Positions 52,795-61,744 of a DNA stretch of 64,000 bases are shown here, piece by piece. The position numbers were made by a program, and so were the translations under genes. The DNA is from HXMU1420-13 sp034669965 (GTDB lineage: Bacteria > Bacteroidota > Rhodothermia > Balneolales > Balneolaceae): assembly GCA_034669965.1 (NCBI GenBank), contig JAXMOK010000008.1, forward strand, positions 1 through 64,000, given 5' to 3'. The first letter of the stretch is position 1. Every line of letters begins with the position of its first letter. The notes below the pieces were generated by a model. The model had not been told where the DNA came from, did not search any database, and worked only from the letters and a program-made list of their open reading frames with translations.

Positions 52795-54072
52795 ATGACT
52801 TTTAAAGACCTTCATTTAATTCCATCGATACTTAAAGCGCTGGAAGATGAAAACTATACGGCCCCTACCGATATTCAAGCTAAATCGATTCCTTTAATTC
52901 TGGATCGAAAAGATGTGCTCGGAAGCGCACAAACCGGAACGGGAAAAACCGCTGCTTTTGCTATTCCGATCATTCAACATCTTGCCAAAGAGAAAGAACA
53001 ACACGGCAACTCAAATCATCCTAAGATCACCACATTAGTGGTTACACCAACGCGAGAGCTCGCTATTCAAATTGATGAGAGCTTTTCAACTTACGGTAAG
53101 TACACCGACATCAAAAACACCGTAATATTTGGTGGTGTGAAACAAGGTCGGCAAGTTAAACGCATTGAGCGCGGTGTGGATGTGTTAATCGCAACTCCGG
53201 GTCGTTTACTTGATTTAATGAATCAGCGTTTGGTTTCCCTTAAAGACATCAAATACTTTGTGCTGGATGAAGCCGATCGCATGCTGGACATGGGCTTTAT
53301 CAACGATATCAAAAAGATCATCGCTCAACTCCCGAAGAAAAGACAATCGCTCTTTTTCTCAGCCACGATGCCGCAAAACATCATCGATCTATCCCGTAAG
53401 ATTCTGCACCAGCCGCATAAAGTTGCCGTGAATCCGGTTTCATCTACTGCAGAGACCATTCAACAATTTGTATATCGCACGAACAAGAATCTTAAAACTA
53501 AATTGCTGCTTCATATTCTGAATAATGAAGATATTGAACAAGTGCTCTTGTTTTCACGCACCAAGCATGGTGCCGACCGAATTGTTCGTAACTTAAAAAA
53601 GGAAGGCATTAAATCGGCGGCTATTCATGGGAACAAGGCGCAAAATCAACGCCAGAAAGTGCTTGGTGAGTTTAAAGATGGCACAATTCGTGTGCTTGTT
53701 GCCACCGACATTGCCGCGCGTGGAATCGACATCGACAAACTCCGTTACGTGATCAATTACGATATTCCGAATGAACCGGAAACCTATGTGCATAGAATTG
53801 GTCGTTGTGGTCGCGCCGGTGAAGATGGAATCGCCATCTCGATTTGCGAGACAGAAGAGAATGTATTTCTACGCGATATCGAAAAACTAACCAAGCAAAA
53901 AGTTCAGGTTGTGCAAGATAATCCGTTTCCACAAACAGATAAGCCGATGAACGCAGCGGAGAAAAAAGAAGCGGAGAAAGAGAAACAGCGTAGAAAGCAA
54001 GAGTTCTTTGCAAATCGCAATAAGAATAAAGCTGCTCGAAATTCCAGTCCTAAAAGAAAAAAGCGTCGGTAG
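52795..54072 (+). CDS. DEAD-box RNA helicase, RhlE type
   Basis: The 425-aa protein has all DEAD-box motifs in order: Q motif (PTDIQAKSIP), Walker A AQTGTGKT, PTRELAIQI, TPGRLLDLM, DEADRMLDMGF, SATMP, then the second RecA domain with ARGIDIDKLRYVINYD and HRIGRCGRAGEDG. The C-terminus from about 385 is strongly basic (KEKQRRKQEFFANRNKNKAA) and probably binds RNA. The RhlE group assists ribosome assembly and mRNA decay. It is monocistronic, followed by a palindrome array. Confidence 0.94.
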   Translation: MTFKDLHLIPSILKALEDENYTAPTDIQAKSIPLILDRKDVLGSAQTGTGKTAAFAIPIIQHLAKEKEQHGNSNHPKITTLVVTPTRELAIQIDESFSTYGKYTDIKNTVIFGGVKQGRQVKRIERGVDVLIATPGRLLDLMNQRLVSLKDIKYFVLDEADRMLDMGFINDIKKIIAQLPKKRQSLFFSATMPQNIIDLSRKILHQPHKVAVNPVSSTAETIQQFVYRTNKNLKTKLLLHILNNEDIEQVLLFSRTKHGADRIVRNLKKEGIKSAAIHGNKAQNQRQKVLGEFKDGTIRVLVATDIAARGIDIDKLRYVINYDIPNEPETYVHRIGRCGRAGEDGIAISICETEENVFLRDIEKLTKQKVQVVQDNPFPQTDKPMNAAEKKEAEKEKQRRKQEFFANRNKNKAARNSSPKRKKRR

Positions 54073-54081
54073 GGTTTTTTT

Positions 54082-55095
54082 GTGAAGGACTGAAGTCCTT
54101 CACTTGGGAAATTCTTGGATGTATGGATCATGGGCCATTATCAAGTCATCCAGATCCCGATTTATCGGGTGAAGGATCAACAGTACTATGAACTAACACT
54201 TCATTTCTTGCTGTCTCGGACTCTCCGATGATGCTTCTCCGCCAGCCCGCGGATCAGCATGACGTTTAGCTTGTTTGGTGGTAGTGGTCTTTACCAAATG
54301 AACGGTTTTAACCGTTCATCAAACTAGCGATCTTCGTTATTGATAGAGATTAAATTTCTTTTCCTAAACCAACATTACGGGACTAAAGTCCCTTCTTGTT
54401 TATGACCGTGGTCTAAACTAGAACATAATCAAGCAAGGGTTTTTAATCCTGCAATTTGTTGTTTAGGAATAGCCATCATTCGGAGAAAAATGGTGGTATT
54501 TGATTACCCACCTTTCGCGATAATTTCAAAGTCATCCCTGTGTGTTGTTGCGAAGGACTGAAGTCCTTCTCTTGGGAAATACTTGGATATATGGATCAAC
54601 AATACTTTGAACTAACACTTCATTTCTTGCTGTCTCGGACGTTCCGTTGATGCTTCTCCGCCAGCCCGCGGATCAGCATGACGTTTAGCTTGTTTGGTGG
54701 TAGTGGTCTTTACCAAATGAACGGCTTCAACCGTTCAATGAACTAGGGAGCTTCGATATTAAAACTGACTCAGCTCCAATGGAACCACAAATCAACATTA
54801 CTGGACTAAAGTCCCTTCTTGTTTATGACCGTGGTCTAAACTCGAACATAATCAAGCAAGGGTTTTAACCCTGCGTGTTGTTGTGAATTGGATCACAAGT
54901 CACTATCAAGTCATCCAGATCCCGATTCATCGGGTGAAGGATCAACGATACCTAGAACTAACACTCCATTACTTGCTGGTTCACACTTTCCGTTGATGCT
55001 TCGGACGAAGCCTCAGCATTACTTTTAGTTCGTTTGGTAGTAGAGTGGTCTTTCCCAAATGAACGGTTTCAACCGTTCAGGCAGGTTTTATTCTG
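54082..55095. repeat. Array of three diverged repeats (D) full of small palindromes
   Basis: Units begin at about 54082, 54549 and 54890. Shared blocks are GAAGGACTGAAGTCCTTC, TGAACTAACACTTCATTTCT, CTTGTTTGGTGGTAGTGGTC, AACGGTTTTAACCGTT-type hairpins, GGGACTAAAGTCCC-type hairpins and AAGCAAGGGTTTTAACCCTG. The third unit is shorter and most diverged. There is no coding frame common to the copies. The first hairpin follows the helicase stop by about 10 bp and could affect its mRNA 3' end. Confidence 0.8.
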
Positions 55096-55168
55096 ATTGA
55101 GGGAACAAATATTCCATCTCCGGATAGAACTTGAACGTCATTTTCAGCATCGGAAAAGAAGATCGCTG

Positions 55169-55205
55169 AAAAAAAAGAGGGAGTAAGCGGATCAAGCTTA
55201 CCCCC
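55169..55205 (-). terminator. Intrinsic terminator downstream of marR-like gene
   Basis: On the minus strand GGGGGTAAGC, a 7-nt loop and GCTTACTCCC form a 10-bp stem with one mismatch (55179-55188 against 55196-55205), followed by eight T residues (55169-55176). It lies 55-90 bp after the stop of the MarR-type gene, ending the minus-strand block. Confidence 0.85.
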
Positions 55206-55259
55206 TGAGGGATTTATGGAGTTTTTGAAATACACACAATAAACCGATAGCTCGGTGTT

Positions 55260-55709
55260 TTATTTTGTCTGTACGCCTACTTTTTTTGCAAGCTCACCTA
55301 ATTGCTCCAGTTCCTCAGGGATTAGTACTTCAAATTCAGCTACTATACGCTCTAAATGCTTAGGGAAGAAGTCTTTTATAAAGCGGGCTCCTTCTTTTGT
55401 TAAACTAATAATCATTGCCCGACGATCTTTCGGGTTTTTCTTTCGTTCTACCCAACCGCTTTTTTCCAGGTTATCAATAACCATAGTGATGTTGCCACCA
55501 CTTTTTAACAGACGTGCACCAAGTTCTTTCTGGTTTTGAGGCCCCACATGCAGTAGTGCTTCCAATACGCCGAATTGGCTTACCGTCAGATCATTTTCGG
55601 AAAGATGCCGCAACAGCCTGTTGTTCAAACTCTCGGTTGATCGCATCAATTTAATGAACGTATTTAGCGTGCGGGTTTCTTTTTCCGTGCCTTGATAATG
55701 AGTCGGCAT
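55260..55709 (-). CDS. MarR-family transcriptional regulator
   Basis: The 149-aa winged-helix protein has the MarR order: an N-terminal dimer helix (TLNTFIKLMRSTESLNNRLL), the helix-turn-helix (LTVSQFGVLEALLHVGPQNQ, then ELGARLLKSGGNITMVIDNL) and the wing VERKKNPKDRRAMIISLTKE. It binds DNA as a dimer and usually represses nearby or stress-resistance genes until a ligand releases it. It follows the xth gene by 55 bp on the same strand, and a strong terminator follows it. The ligand is unknown. Confidence 0.92.
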   Translation of the reverse strand: MPTHYQGTEKETRTLNTFIKLMRSTESLNNRLLRHLSENDLTVSQFGVLEALLHVGPQNQKELGARLLKSGGNITMVIDNLEKSGWVERKKNPKDRRAMIISLTKEGARFIKDFFPKHLERIVAEFEVLIPEELEQLGELAKKVGVQTK

Positions 55710-55764
55710 AATAGTTAGTTAATTAATCTAGTATTAAACAAACAAATGCGGTGTTTGTCAATTA

Positions 55765-56532
55765 TTAGATATCGTAGGTAATGGTAACAGGTGCGTGATC
55801 AGAGATATCCCACTCTTTTTCGATCACGGCCATAGTTGCTTTTTCAGCGAGTTCGGGGGTGGCCATTTGATAATCGATCCTCCACCCTTTATTCTTTCCT
55901 TTCGATCCGGCGCGGTAACTCCACCAGCTATATAAATCGGTTTCTCCGGGGTGAAGTTTTCTAAATACGTCTTCAAATCCCGTCGCTAAAAAATCACTTA
56001 CCCAGGCACGCTCTTCGGGTAAAAATCCCGAGGTTTTATGTTGCTTATCTGGATTGTGAATGTCGATGGCTTCGTGACAAATATTGAAGTCTCCACAAAT
56101 AATGGTTGGCTTAGCGTCACCAATAAATTTCGCCGCCCAACGCTGGAAATCGGCCAAAAACTTCATTTTCATTTCCTGTCGTATATCACCGGTCGTCCCG
56201 CTAGGGAAATACGACGAGACTACACGAAACGAATCATACTCGGCGGTGATTACACGGCCTTCGCTATCAATCCAGTCAACACCCATGCCGTTTGTAATAA
56301 CCGGCACTTCTTTTTTACTGAAGATGGCGACGCCCGAATACCCTTTCTTTTCCGCCGAAAAAACGTATTGGTGATAATTCAGTTCCAATAATTCCGGTGG
56401 GATTTGAGACTCATCCGCGCGTAATTCCTGTATACAAATAATATCCGGATTTGATTGCTCCACCCAATCCACAAAGCCTTTACGATGTGCGGCACGAACG
56501 CCGTTGATGTTATACGAGCTAATTTTAAGCAT
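55765..56532 (-). CDS. xth: Exodeoxyribonuclease III / AP endonuclease
   Basis: The 255-aa protein has the catalytic set of the ExoIII family: SSYNINGVRAA, IICIQELRADESQ, ICGDFNICHEAIDIHNP and ISDHAPVTITYDI. It cuts 5' to abasic sites and degrades 3' ends during base-excision repair. The ATG at 56532 overlaps the tyrS stop (ATGA), which makes translational coupling likely; the listed frame could also start at TTG 56535. Confidence 0.94.
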   Translation of the reverse strand: MLKISSYNINGVRAAHRKGFVDWVEQSNPDIICIQELRADESQIPPELLELNYHQYVFSAEKKGYSGVAIFSKKEVPVITNGMGVDWIDSEGRVITAEYDSFRVVSSYFPSGTTGDIRQEMKMKFLADFQRWAAKFIGDAKPTIICGDFNICHEAIDIHNPDKQHKTSGFLPEERAWVSDFLATGFEDVFRKLHPGETDLYSWWSYRAGSKGKNKGWRIDYQMATPELAEKATMAVIEKEWDISDHAPVTITYDI

Positions 56533-57746
56533 CAAACTCCCTTCAGAATCGCAAACTTGCGCTTGCCAACCTTCAGTACTATTTCGTCGCCGGCATTTAG
56601 GCTTAGTTCCATGTGCACATCTTGAACTTTATTGCCGTCTAAGCTAACGCCGCCTTGTTTAATCAAACGGCGAGTTTCCCCGTTGCTCGGCGAGAATTTC
56701 AACTCAGAAATGATGTCCATGATTTTCGTAGGTTCACCGTTTGTGATCTCAAATTCAGGAGCATCATCAGGTACTTGTTTGTTGATCACCGTTTGCTCAA
56801 AATGCGTGCGAGCTTCTTTTGCGGCTTCATCTCCATGATATAATGCCGTGATCGCGAAGGCCAAATCGTGCTTAGCGTTTCTAGGATCTTTTTCTGCTTT
56901 TTCTTTGACAGCCGGTAGATCCGCAACCGGTACATCAGTCACCAACTCGAAATAGGTGTAGATCAAATCATCTGGAATTGAGAGCGACTTACCGTACATA
57001 TCGTTTGGATTTTCATCAATACCGATGTAGTTATCGTACGATTTCGACATCTTCGCCGAGCCATCCGTACCTACCAACAAAGGCATCATTAAGCAAACTT
57101 GTGGCTCTTGATCCATATCTTTTTGAAGCTGACGACCAACCAATAAGTTGAACTTCTGATCGGTTCCACCTAACTCCACATCCGATTCCAAGTGCACAGA
57201 ATCCTGTCCTTGAGCTAGCGGGTATAAAAATTCATGCAGTGAAATGGGTTCATTGTTGCCAAATCGTTTCGAAAAATCGTCCCGCTCAATCATTCGCGCA
57301 ACCGTCATTTTAGATGTGAGTCGAATCACATCCATAAAATCCATCCCGCCTAACCAATCGTTATTGTTAACAAGTTTTAGTTTTTCGGAATCCAGAATTT
57401 TTGCAGCCTGCTCGATATACGTTTTAGCGTTTTCTTGAACTTCCTCGATTGTAAGAGGTGGGCGAGTAGTATTTTGCCCCGTAGGATCACCAATCATGGC
57501 TGTAAAACCACCAATAATCAGAATCGCTTCGTGCCCTAAATCCTGAAATTGGCGGAGTTTTCTAAGAATTACCGAGTGCCCGAGGTGTAAATCAGGCCGG
57601 GTTGGATCAACGCCCAGCTTTATTTTAAGCGGCTTATTTTCTTTGTGTGATTTTTTGAGCTTCTCAACGAGTTCGTTTTCAGGAACAATCTCAACCGTTC
57701 CTCTTTTGATGATCTCCAGTTGTTGTTCTACTGGTAGAAATGACAT
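56532..57746 (-). CDS. tyrS: Tyrosyl-tRNA synthetase
   Basis: The 404-aa class I synthetase has the HIGH-like HLGHSVIL near residue 55, the tyrosine pocket (LLVGTDGSAKMSKSYDNYIG) including the KMSKS loop, and a C-terminal S4 RNA-binding domain (ETRRLIKQGGVSLDGNKVQD). It charges tRNA-Tyr. The gene lies 9 bp after cvpA on the same strand and overlaps xth by one base at each end of ATGA, so it belongs to a yqeY-cvpA-tyrS-xth operon. Confidence 0.97.
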   Translation of the reverse strand: MSFLPVEQQLEIIKRGTVEIVPENELVEKLKKSHKENKPLKIKLGVDPTRPDLHLGHSVILRKLRQFQDLGHEAILIIGGFTAMIGDPTGQNTTRPPLTIEEVQENAKTYIEQAAKILDSEKLKLVNNNDWLGGMDFMDVIRLTSKMTVARMIERDDFSKRFGNNEPISLHEFLYPLAQGQDSVHLESDVELGGTDQKFNLLVGRQLQKDMDQEPQVCLMMPLLVGTDGSAKMSKSYDNYIGIDENPNDMYGKSLSIPDDLIYTYFELVTDVPVADLPAVKEKAEKDPRNAKHDLAFAITALYHGDEAAKEARTHFEQTVINKQVPDDAPEFEITNGEPTKIMDIISELKFSPSNGETRRLIKQGGVSLDGNKVQDVHMELSLNAGDEIVLKVGKRKFAILKGV

Positions 57747-57754
57747 GTGCGTTC

Positions 57755-58318
57755 TTAGTTATCGTTTAAGATTGGTAGGTTTTCTATCGGATTGTATTTA
57801 CTCAGATTCTCTTGAATCGTGTCGGTGTAATTTTCGGCGCCGGGATAAATAAATGCAACGGCATCGTAGGCCCAAGGTCCCATATAAATTATGTACGGAT
57901 AGAGCGCAGATTCATTGCGAGTTTCTTCATTCGGGATGTTGAACCCTGCTGCCAATAGCAAAATGGTACTCACCACTAACCCGCTTTTAATTAACCCAAA
58001 AATAGCGCCTAATACTCGGTTTACTGTGCTTAACTTCACTGCTTTGAGCAGTTCTTTGGTGAGATAACCAATAATGGCAACAATAATTAAGGTGCCCAAA
58101 AAGATTAGCGCCGCAGATATAAATGGGATATAGGTTGATGCGGACTCCTCAAAAAACGGGGTGATAATCACCGCCAAGGCGTCCATGTATTTGAAGGTGA
58201 GAAAGATGGCTAACGTGATCCCAACGATGTTCAATATCTCTTTCACGATCCCGTTTACAGCTCCTTTATAAATAAAGTACAGCAAAGGTATCGCAATAAT
58301 GAGATCGAGAATGTGCAT
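57755..58318 (-). CDS. CvpA family membrane protein
   Basis: The 187-aa protein has four hydrophobic helices (about 5-22, 28-48, 63-85, 107-125). The pattern DLIIAIPLLYFIYKGAVNGI and LIIVAIIGYLTKELLKAVKL is typical of CvpA (colicin V production) proteins. E. coli CvpA is needed for colicin V secretion and for envelope fitness, but the molecular role is unsettled. The C-terminal 60 residues are soluble. It sits 2 bp after yqeY and 9 bp before tyrS. Confidence 0.85.
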   Translation of the reverse strand: MHILDLIIAIPLLYFIYKGAVNGIVKEILNIVGITLAIFLTFKYMDALAVIITPFFEESASTYIPFISAALIFLGTLIIVAIIGYLTKELLKAVKLSTVNRVLGAIFGLIKSGLVVSTILLLAAGFNIPNEETRNESALYPYIIYMGPWAYDAVAFIYPGAENYTDTIQENLSKYNPIENLPILNDN

Positions 58319-58319
58319 A

Positions 58320-58778
58320 TCAGCCGTTTAACTCCTCTTTCACCAATTGGCTTACAAGAGATCCATCTGCTTTGCCGCGTAATTGCCCCATAAGCGGGCC
58401 CATCACTTTGCCCATGTCTTGTGGACCTGTAGCACCAACGGCAGCAATGCGTTGCTTTACAATATCACGAACTTCATCTTCACTCATCATCTCGGGTAGA
58501 TAAGCTTCAATTATTTCCAGTTCTACTTTTTCGTTAGCAGCCAGGTCTTCACGGCCACCATTTTCAAACTGTTCAATCGACTCCTTACGTTGCTTTGCAG
58601 CTTTTGTTAGCACTTGGATAGCCTTCTCGTCAGATAAGCTGGCATCGCCTCCTTTGCGCTCTGCAATTTCTGCTTCCATCATCTTAGCCTTTATAGAACG
58701 CAGCACTCTTAGCTTGTCTGCATCTTTGGCTTTCATTGCATCTTTTAGGTCCGAGAAAATTTGATCTTTAACCGACAT
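58320..58778 (-). CDS. GatB/YqeY-domain protein
   Basis: The 152-aa protein shows the YqeY pattern SVKDQIFSDLKDAMKAKDAD, then LRSIKAKMMEAEIAERKGGD, KQRKESIEQFENGGREDLAA, LEIIEAYLPEMMSEDEV and DMGKVMGPLMGQLRGKADGS. This matches the helical tail of the GatB amidotransferase subunit, used alone; its own function is not established, though it is thought to bind tRNA. It heads the operon with cvpA, tyrS and xth. Confidence 0.92.
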   Translation of the reverse strand: MSVKDQIFSDLKDAMKAKDADKLRVLRSIKAKMMEAEIAERKGGDASLSDEKAIQVLTKAAKQRKESIEQFENGGREDLAANEKVELEIIEAYLPEMMSEDEVRDIVKQRIAAVGATGPQDMGKVMGPLMGQLRGKADGSLVSQLVKEELNG

Positions 58779-58808
58779 AGTAGTGTGATTTGAAAGTGGA
58801 AAATAAGC

Positions 58809-58844
58809 AAAAAAAAAGGTTACACAATCTGCTTGTGTAACCTT
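58809..58844 (-). terminator. Intrinsic terminator downstream of the ribosomal-protein genes
   Basis: On the minus strand AAGGTTACACA and TGTGTAACCTT form a perfect 11-bp stem with a 7-nt loop, followed by a run of nine T residues. It lies 20 bp after the stop of the DUF4295 gene and separates rpmB-rpmG-DUF4295 from yqeY. Confidence 0.9.
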
Positions 58845-58863
58845 AAAATCTTCAGGAAGTTAC

Positions 58864-59034
58864 TTAGGCTTTATTCTTTTCAATAAAGTCTTTTACGTTG
58901 TCCTGATCAACCATTGATTCCTGGTAAGAGAACTTACCATTCGCATTTTTTGTGGAGATCACTACTTTCGCCATTCGTCGTGCTGATGCTTTGGCTTGTA
59001 ATGCCTCTGAACCGAATACTTGTTTCTTAGCCAT
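58864..59034 (-). CDS. DUF4295 family small protein
   Basis: The 56-aa protein begins MAKKQVFGSEALQAKASARR and continues KVVISTKNANGKFSYQES to KDFIEKNKA. It matches DUF4295, a short basic family found after rpmG in Bacteroidota. Its place in the rpmB-rpmG transcript suggests a ribosome-related role that has not been defined. Confidence 0.88.
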   Translation of the reverse strand: MAKKQVFGSEALQAKASARRMAKVVISTKNANGKFSYQESMVDQDNVKDFIEKNKA

Positions 59035-59041
59035 ATCTCAG

Positions 59042-59206
59042 TTACTTAATTTCTTTGTGAGTGGTATGCTTGCGAAGTACAGGATTGTACTTTTTCAGTT
59101 GCATACGTTCTGTTTGTGTACGGCGATTTTTCGTAGTCACATATCGAGAAGAACCCGGTTTTTCTGTGCACTCAAGAATCACTTGTACTCTGTTGCCTTT
59201 TGCCAT
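59042..59206 (-). CDS. rpmG: 50S ribosomal protein L33
   Basis: The 54-aa protein reads MAKGNRVQVILECTEKPGSS, then YVTTKNRRTQTERMQLKKYN, VLRKHTTHKEIK. This is the L33 pattern (KNR, ERLELKKY-like core). The usual zinc-binding CxxC pairs are absent, so it is the zinc-free C-minus form. It lies 3 bp after rpmB and 7 bp before the DUF4295 gene. Confidence 0.95.
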   Translation of the reverse strand: MAKGNRVQVILECTEKPGSSRYVTTKNRRTQTERMQLKKYNPVLRKHTTHKEIK

Positions 59207-59209
59207 GGA

Positions 59210-59455
59210 TTATACTTGTTTTAAAAGGGTTCCTTTCTTACGCGCATCCTTCAACACTTCGGTAATTCCCTTTTTGTTGATGGTCTTCAACGTTTTAGCA
59301 GATACTTTTAACGTAATCCACTTGTCTTCTTCGGGAACGTAGAAGCGGCGCTTTTGTAAATTTAAATGGAAACGGTGTTTCGTCTTATTGTTGGCTTTGG
59401 ATGAACGATATCCGTTCATCGCTTTTCTGCCAGTAATATCGTCTCTTCGCGACAT
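59210..59455 (-). CDS. rpmB: 50S ribosomal protein L28
   Basis: The 81-aa protein begins MSRRDDITGRKAMNGYRSSK, with NNKTKHRFHLNLQKRRFYVP and LKVSAKTLKTINKKG, matching L28. It stabilises the large subunit near the E site. First gene of the rpmB-rpmG-DUF4295 operon; its promoter must lie in the 59456-59732 spacer, which it shares back-to-back with gyrB. Confidence 0.96.
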   Translation of the reverse strand: MSRRDDITGRKAMNGYRSSKANNKTKHRFHLNLQKRRFYVPEEDKWITLKVSAKTLKTINKKGITEVLKDARKKGTLLKQV

Positions 59456-59655
59456 TGGTTTTCACTTTTCGTTTTGCAGATAGACTCCAAAGATAAGGGA
59501 ATTTTACCTTAATTCAATCCTTTGTAGTACGAAAAGTTCTAAAATTTTGAGTTTTCCACCAAAAACCGAAATTATCCACATTAAAATTGAACTTGATTTT
59601 TTTCAAATTTCGCCTGTGGCTTTCAATCTTTTCTTTTTTCGATAACAAGGTCGTC

Positions 59656-59663
59656 TATTTTTG
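59656..59663 (+). promoter_or_regulatory. Putative -7 box of the gyrB promoter
   Basis: TATTTTTG fits TAnnTTTG and lies 70 bp before the gyrB ATG in the divergent spacer with rpmB. A -33 TTTG at the usual distance is not clear; CTTTTTTCG is the nearest candidate. Confidence 0.35.
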
Positions 59664-59732
59664 ATTTTGCGCGTAATAGCCCTATTTTCTGGCGTTAAAA
59701 TACTCATCTAACAAAGCTATCACCCTTCTTAT

Positions 59733-61670
59733 ATGGCAGAGAATAAAAAAACCGACTACAAGGCGTCCAATATACAGGTATTAGAGGGTCTTGAGGCGGT
59801 AAGAAAACGCCCGGCAATGTACATCGGAGATACCGGGCAACGCGGGCTCCATCACTTAATCAACGAAGTTGTAGATAATAGTATCGATGAAGCGCTCGCT
59901 GGGCACTGCGATCAGATTATTGTGCAGATTAATAAAGACGGCTCAATGACCATCGAGGATAATGGTCGAGGAATACCGGTCGACATGCATCCAAAGTTGG
60001 GTATCCCAGCGGTTGAGGTTGTGCTTACCAAGCTTCATGCCGGCGGTAAATTTGATAAAGACACTTATAAAGTATCCGGTGGTTTGCACGGGGTAGGTGT
60101 TAGCTGTGTGAATGCACTAGCTACTGTTTTCGAGGCTGAGATTCATCGTGATGGAAAAATTCACGTAATGACCTTCGAAAAAGGGATTACCAAAAAACCA
60201 CTTGAAGTAATTGGAGATACCGACAAACGGGGTACGATTATTCGTTTTACGCCTGATGCAAGTATTTTTACGCAAACCGTTGAGTTTAAATTTAACATCA
60301 TCGCTGAGCGTATGCGCGAGTTGGCATTCCTGAATCCGGAAGTGACCATCGAACTTATTGACGAGCGCGAGGAAGACGAAGCGTTAGGCAAAGAAACCTA
60401 TCACTACGAAGGTGGGCTCCGCGATTTTGTAAGCTACTTGGATGAAGCTCGCGAAACAACCATGCCGACGCCTATATATATAGAAGGCGAAATCGAAGGT
60501 GTGCCGGTTGCATTGGCCATGCAGTACAACAACTCGTACTCAGAAAATGTGCACTCGTATGTGAACAATATCAACACTCGTGAAGGTGGAACGCACGTTT
60601 CCGGTTTCCGTCGTGCACTTACCAGATCGCTAAAGAGCTATGCCGATAAAAACAACATCATCAAATCGAACAGTAAAGTTTCGATTTCGGGTGAGGATTT
60701 CCGTGAGGGCTTAACAGCTGTACTTTCTGTAAAAGTAGCCGAGCCTCAATTCGAAGGCCAGACCAAAACGAAATTGGGTAACTCCGAAGTTCAGAGCGCT
60801 GTTGAAGTAACGGTGTATGATCAACTGAATGAGTACCTGGAACAGAATCCGAAAATCGCCAAAAAGGTTATCGAAAAAGTGGTGCTTGCTGCCGAAGCAC
60901 GTGAAGCTGCACGAAAAGCTCGACAGTTGGTGCAACGTAAGAGTGTAATGAGCGGCGGTGGACTTCCCGGTAAATTGGCCGATTGTTCCATCAAAGATCC
61001 TGAGCATTGCGAAATTTACCTGGTGGAGGGTGACTCTGCGGGTGGATCTGCTAAAATGGGTCGTAACCGTTCGTTCCAAGCTATTCTACCGCTTCGTGGT
61101 AAAATTCTGAATGTGGAAAAAGCCAAGATCAACAAGATCCTCGAAAACAAAGAGATTCAGGCCATGATCACCGCTTTTGGTTCAGGGATTGGACATAGTG
61201 AAGAGGAATTTGAACTTGAAAAACTTCGCTATCACAAAATCATCATTATGACGGATGCGGACGTGGATGGCTCGCACATTCGTACGTTGCTGCTTACTTT
61301 TTTCTATCGTTATATGCGCCCATTAGTGGAAGCCGGGTATGTGTACGTGGCAACTCCGCCATTGTATAGAATTACTGCAGGAAAGAAAATTGACTATGCT
61401 TGGGACGACGATACGCGCGATAAACTTATCATGGAATTGAGAAAAGGTCGTCGAAAATTTGACGTTTCCAGATATAAAGGTTTGGGTGAGATGAACCCGG
61501 ATCAGCTTTGGGAAACCACCATGGATCCCGAAACGCGTACGCTTCAGCAGATAACTATCGAAAGTGCTGCGGGCGCAGATAAAATGTTCTCTACCCTTAT
61601 GGGAGGCGATGTGGAACCTCGTCGCGAGTTCATTGAGCGTAATTCGAAATACGCAAAACTAGATATCTAA
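59733..61670 (+). CDS. gyrB: DNA gyrase subunit B
   Basis: The 645-aa protein carries the GHKL ATPase (LEGLEAVRKRPAMYIGD; NEVVDNSIDEALAG; EDNGRGIPVDMH; GLHGVGVSCVNAL), the transducer domain, and the TOPRIM metal site (YLVEGDSAGGSAKMGRNRSF; IMTDADVDGSHIRTL). It ends in the GyrB tail (PRREFIERNSKYAKLDI). It drives ATP-dependent negative supercoiling with GyrA. The 645 length is the short Gram-positive/Bacteroidota form, without the E. coli insert. gyrA follows after 74 bp. Confidence 0.98.
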   Translation: MAENKKTDYKASNIQVLEGLEAVRKRPAMYIGDTGQRGLHHLINEVVDNSIDEALAGHCDQIIVQINKDGSMTIEDNGRGIPVDMHPKLGIPAVEVVLTKLHAGGKFDKDTYKVSGGLHGVGVSCVNALATVFEAEIHRDGKIHVMTFEKGITKKPLEVIGDTDKRGTIIRFTPDASIFTQTVEFKFNIIAERMRELAFLNPEVTIELIDEREEDEALGKETYHYEGGLRDFVSYLDEARETTMPTPIYIEGEIEGVPVALAMQYNNSYSENVHSYVNNINTREGGTHVSGFRRALTRSLKSYADKNNIIKSNSKVSISGEDFREGLTAVLSVKVAEPQFEGQTKTKLGNSEVQSAVEVTVYDQLNEYLEQNPKIAKKVIEKVVLAAEAREAARKARQLVQRKSVMSGGGLPGKLADCSIKDPEHCEIYLVEGDSAGGSAKMGRNRSFQAILPLRGKILNVEKAKINKILENKEIQAMITAFGSGIGHSEEEFELEKLRYHKIIIMTDADVDGSHIRTLLLTFFYRYMRPLVEAGYVYVATPPLYRITAGKKIDYAWDDDTRDKLIMELRKGRRKFDVSRYKGLGEMNPDQLWETTMDPETRTLQQITIESAAGADKMFSTLMGGDVEPRREFIERNSKYAKLDI

Positions 61671-61744
61671 CAATTTTAATAAGAGTACGGTGGGTGAGCT
61701 TGCCGAACCCCCGAATCATTCTACATATTTACTAAACGAGTTTT

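Noticed and set aside
54075..54103. Intrinsic terminator right after the RhlE gene
   Set aside because: The GTGAAGGAC hairpin is there, but the T-run precedes it and none follows; it is part of the D repeat family.
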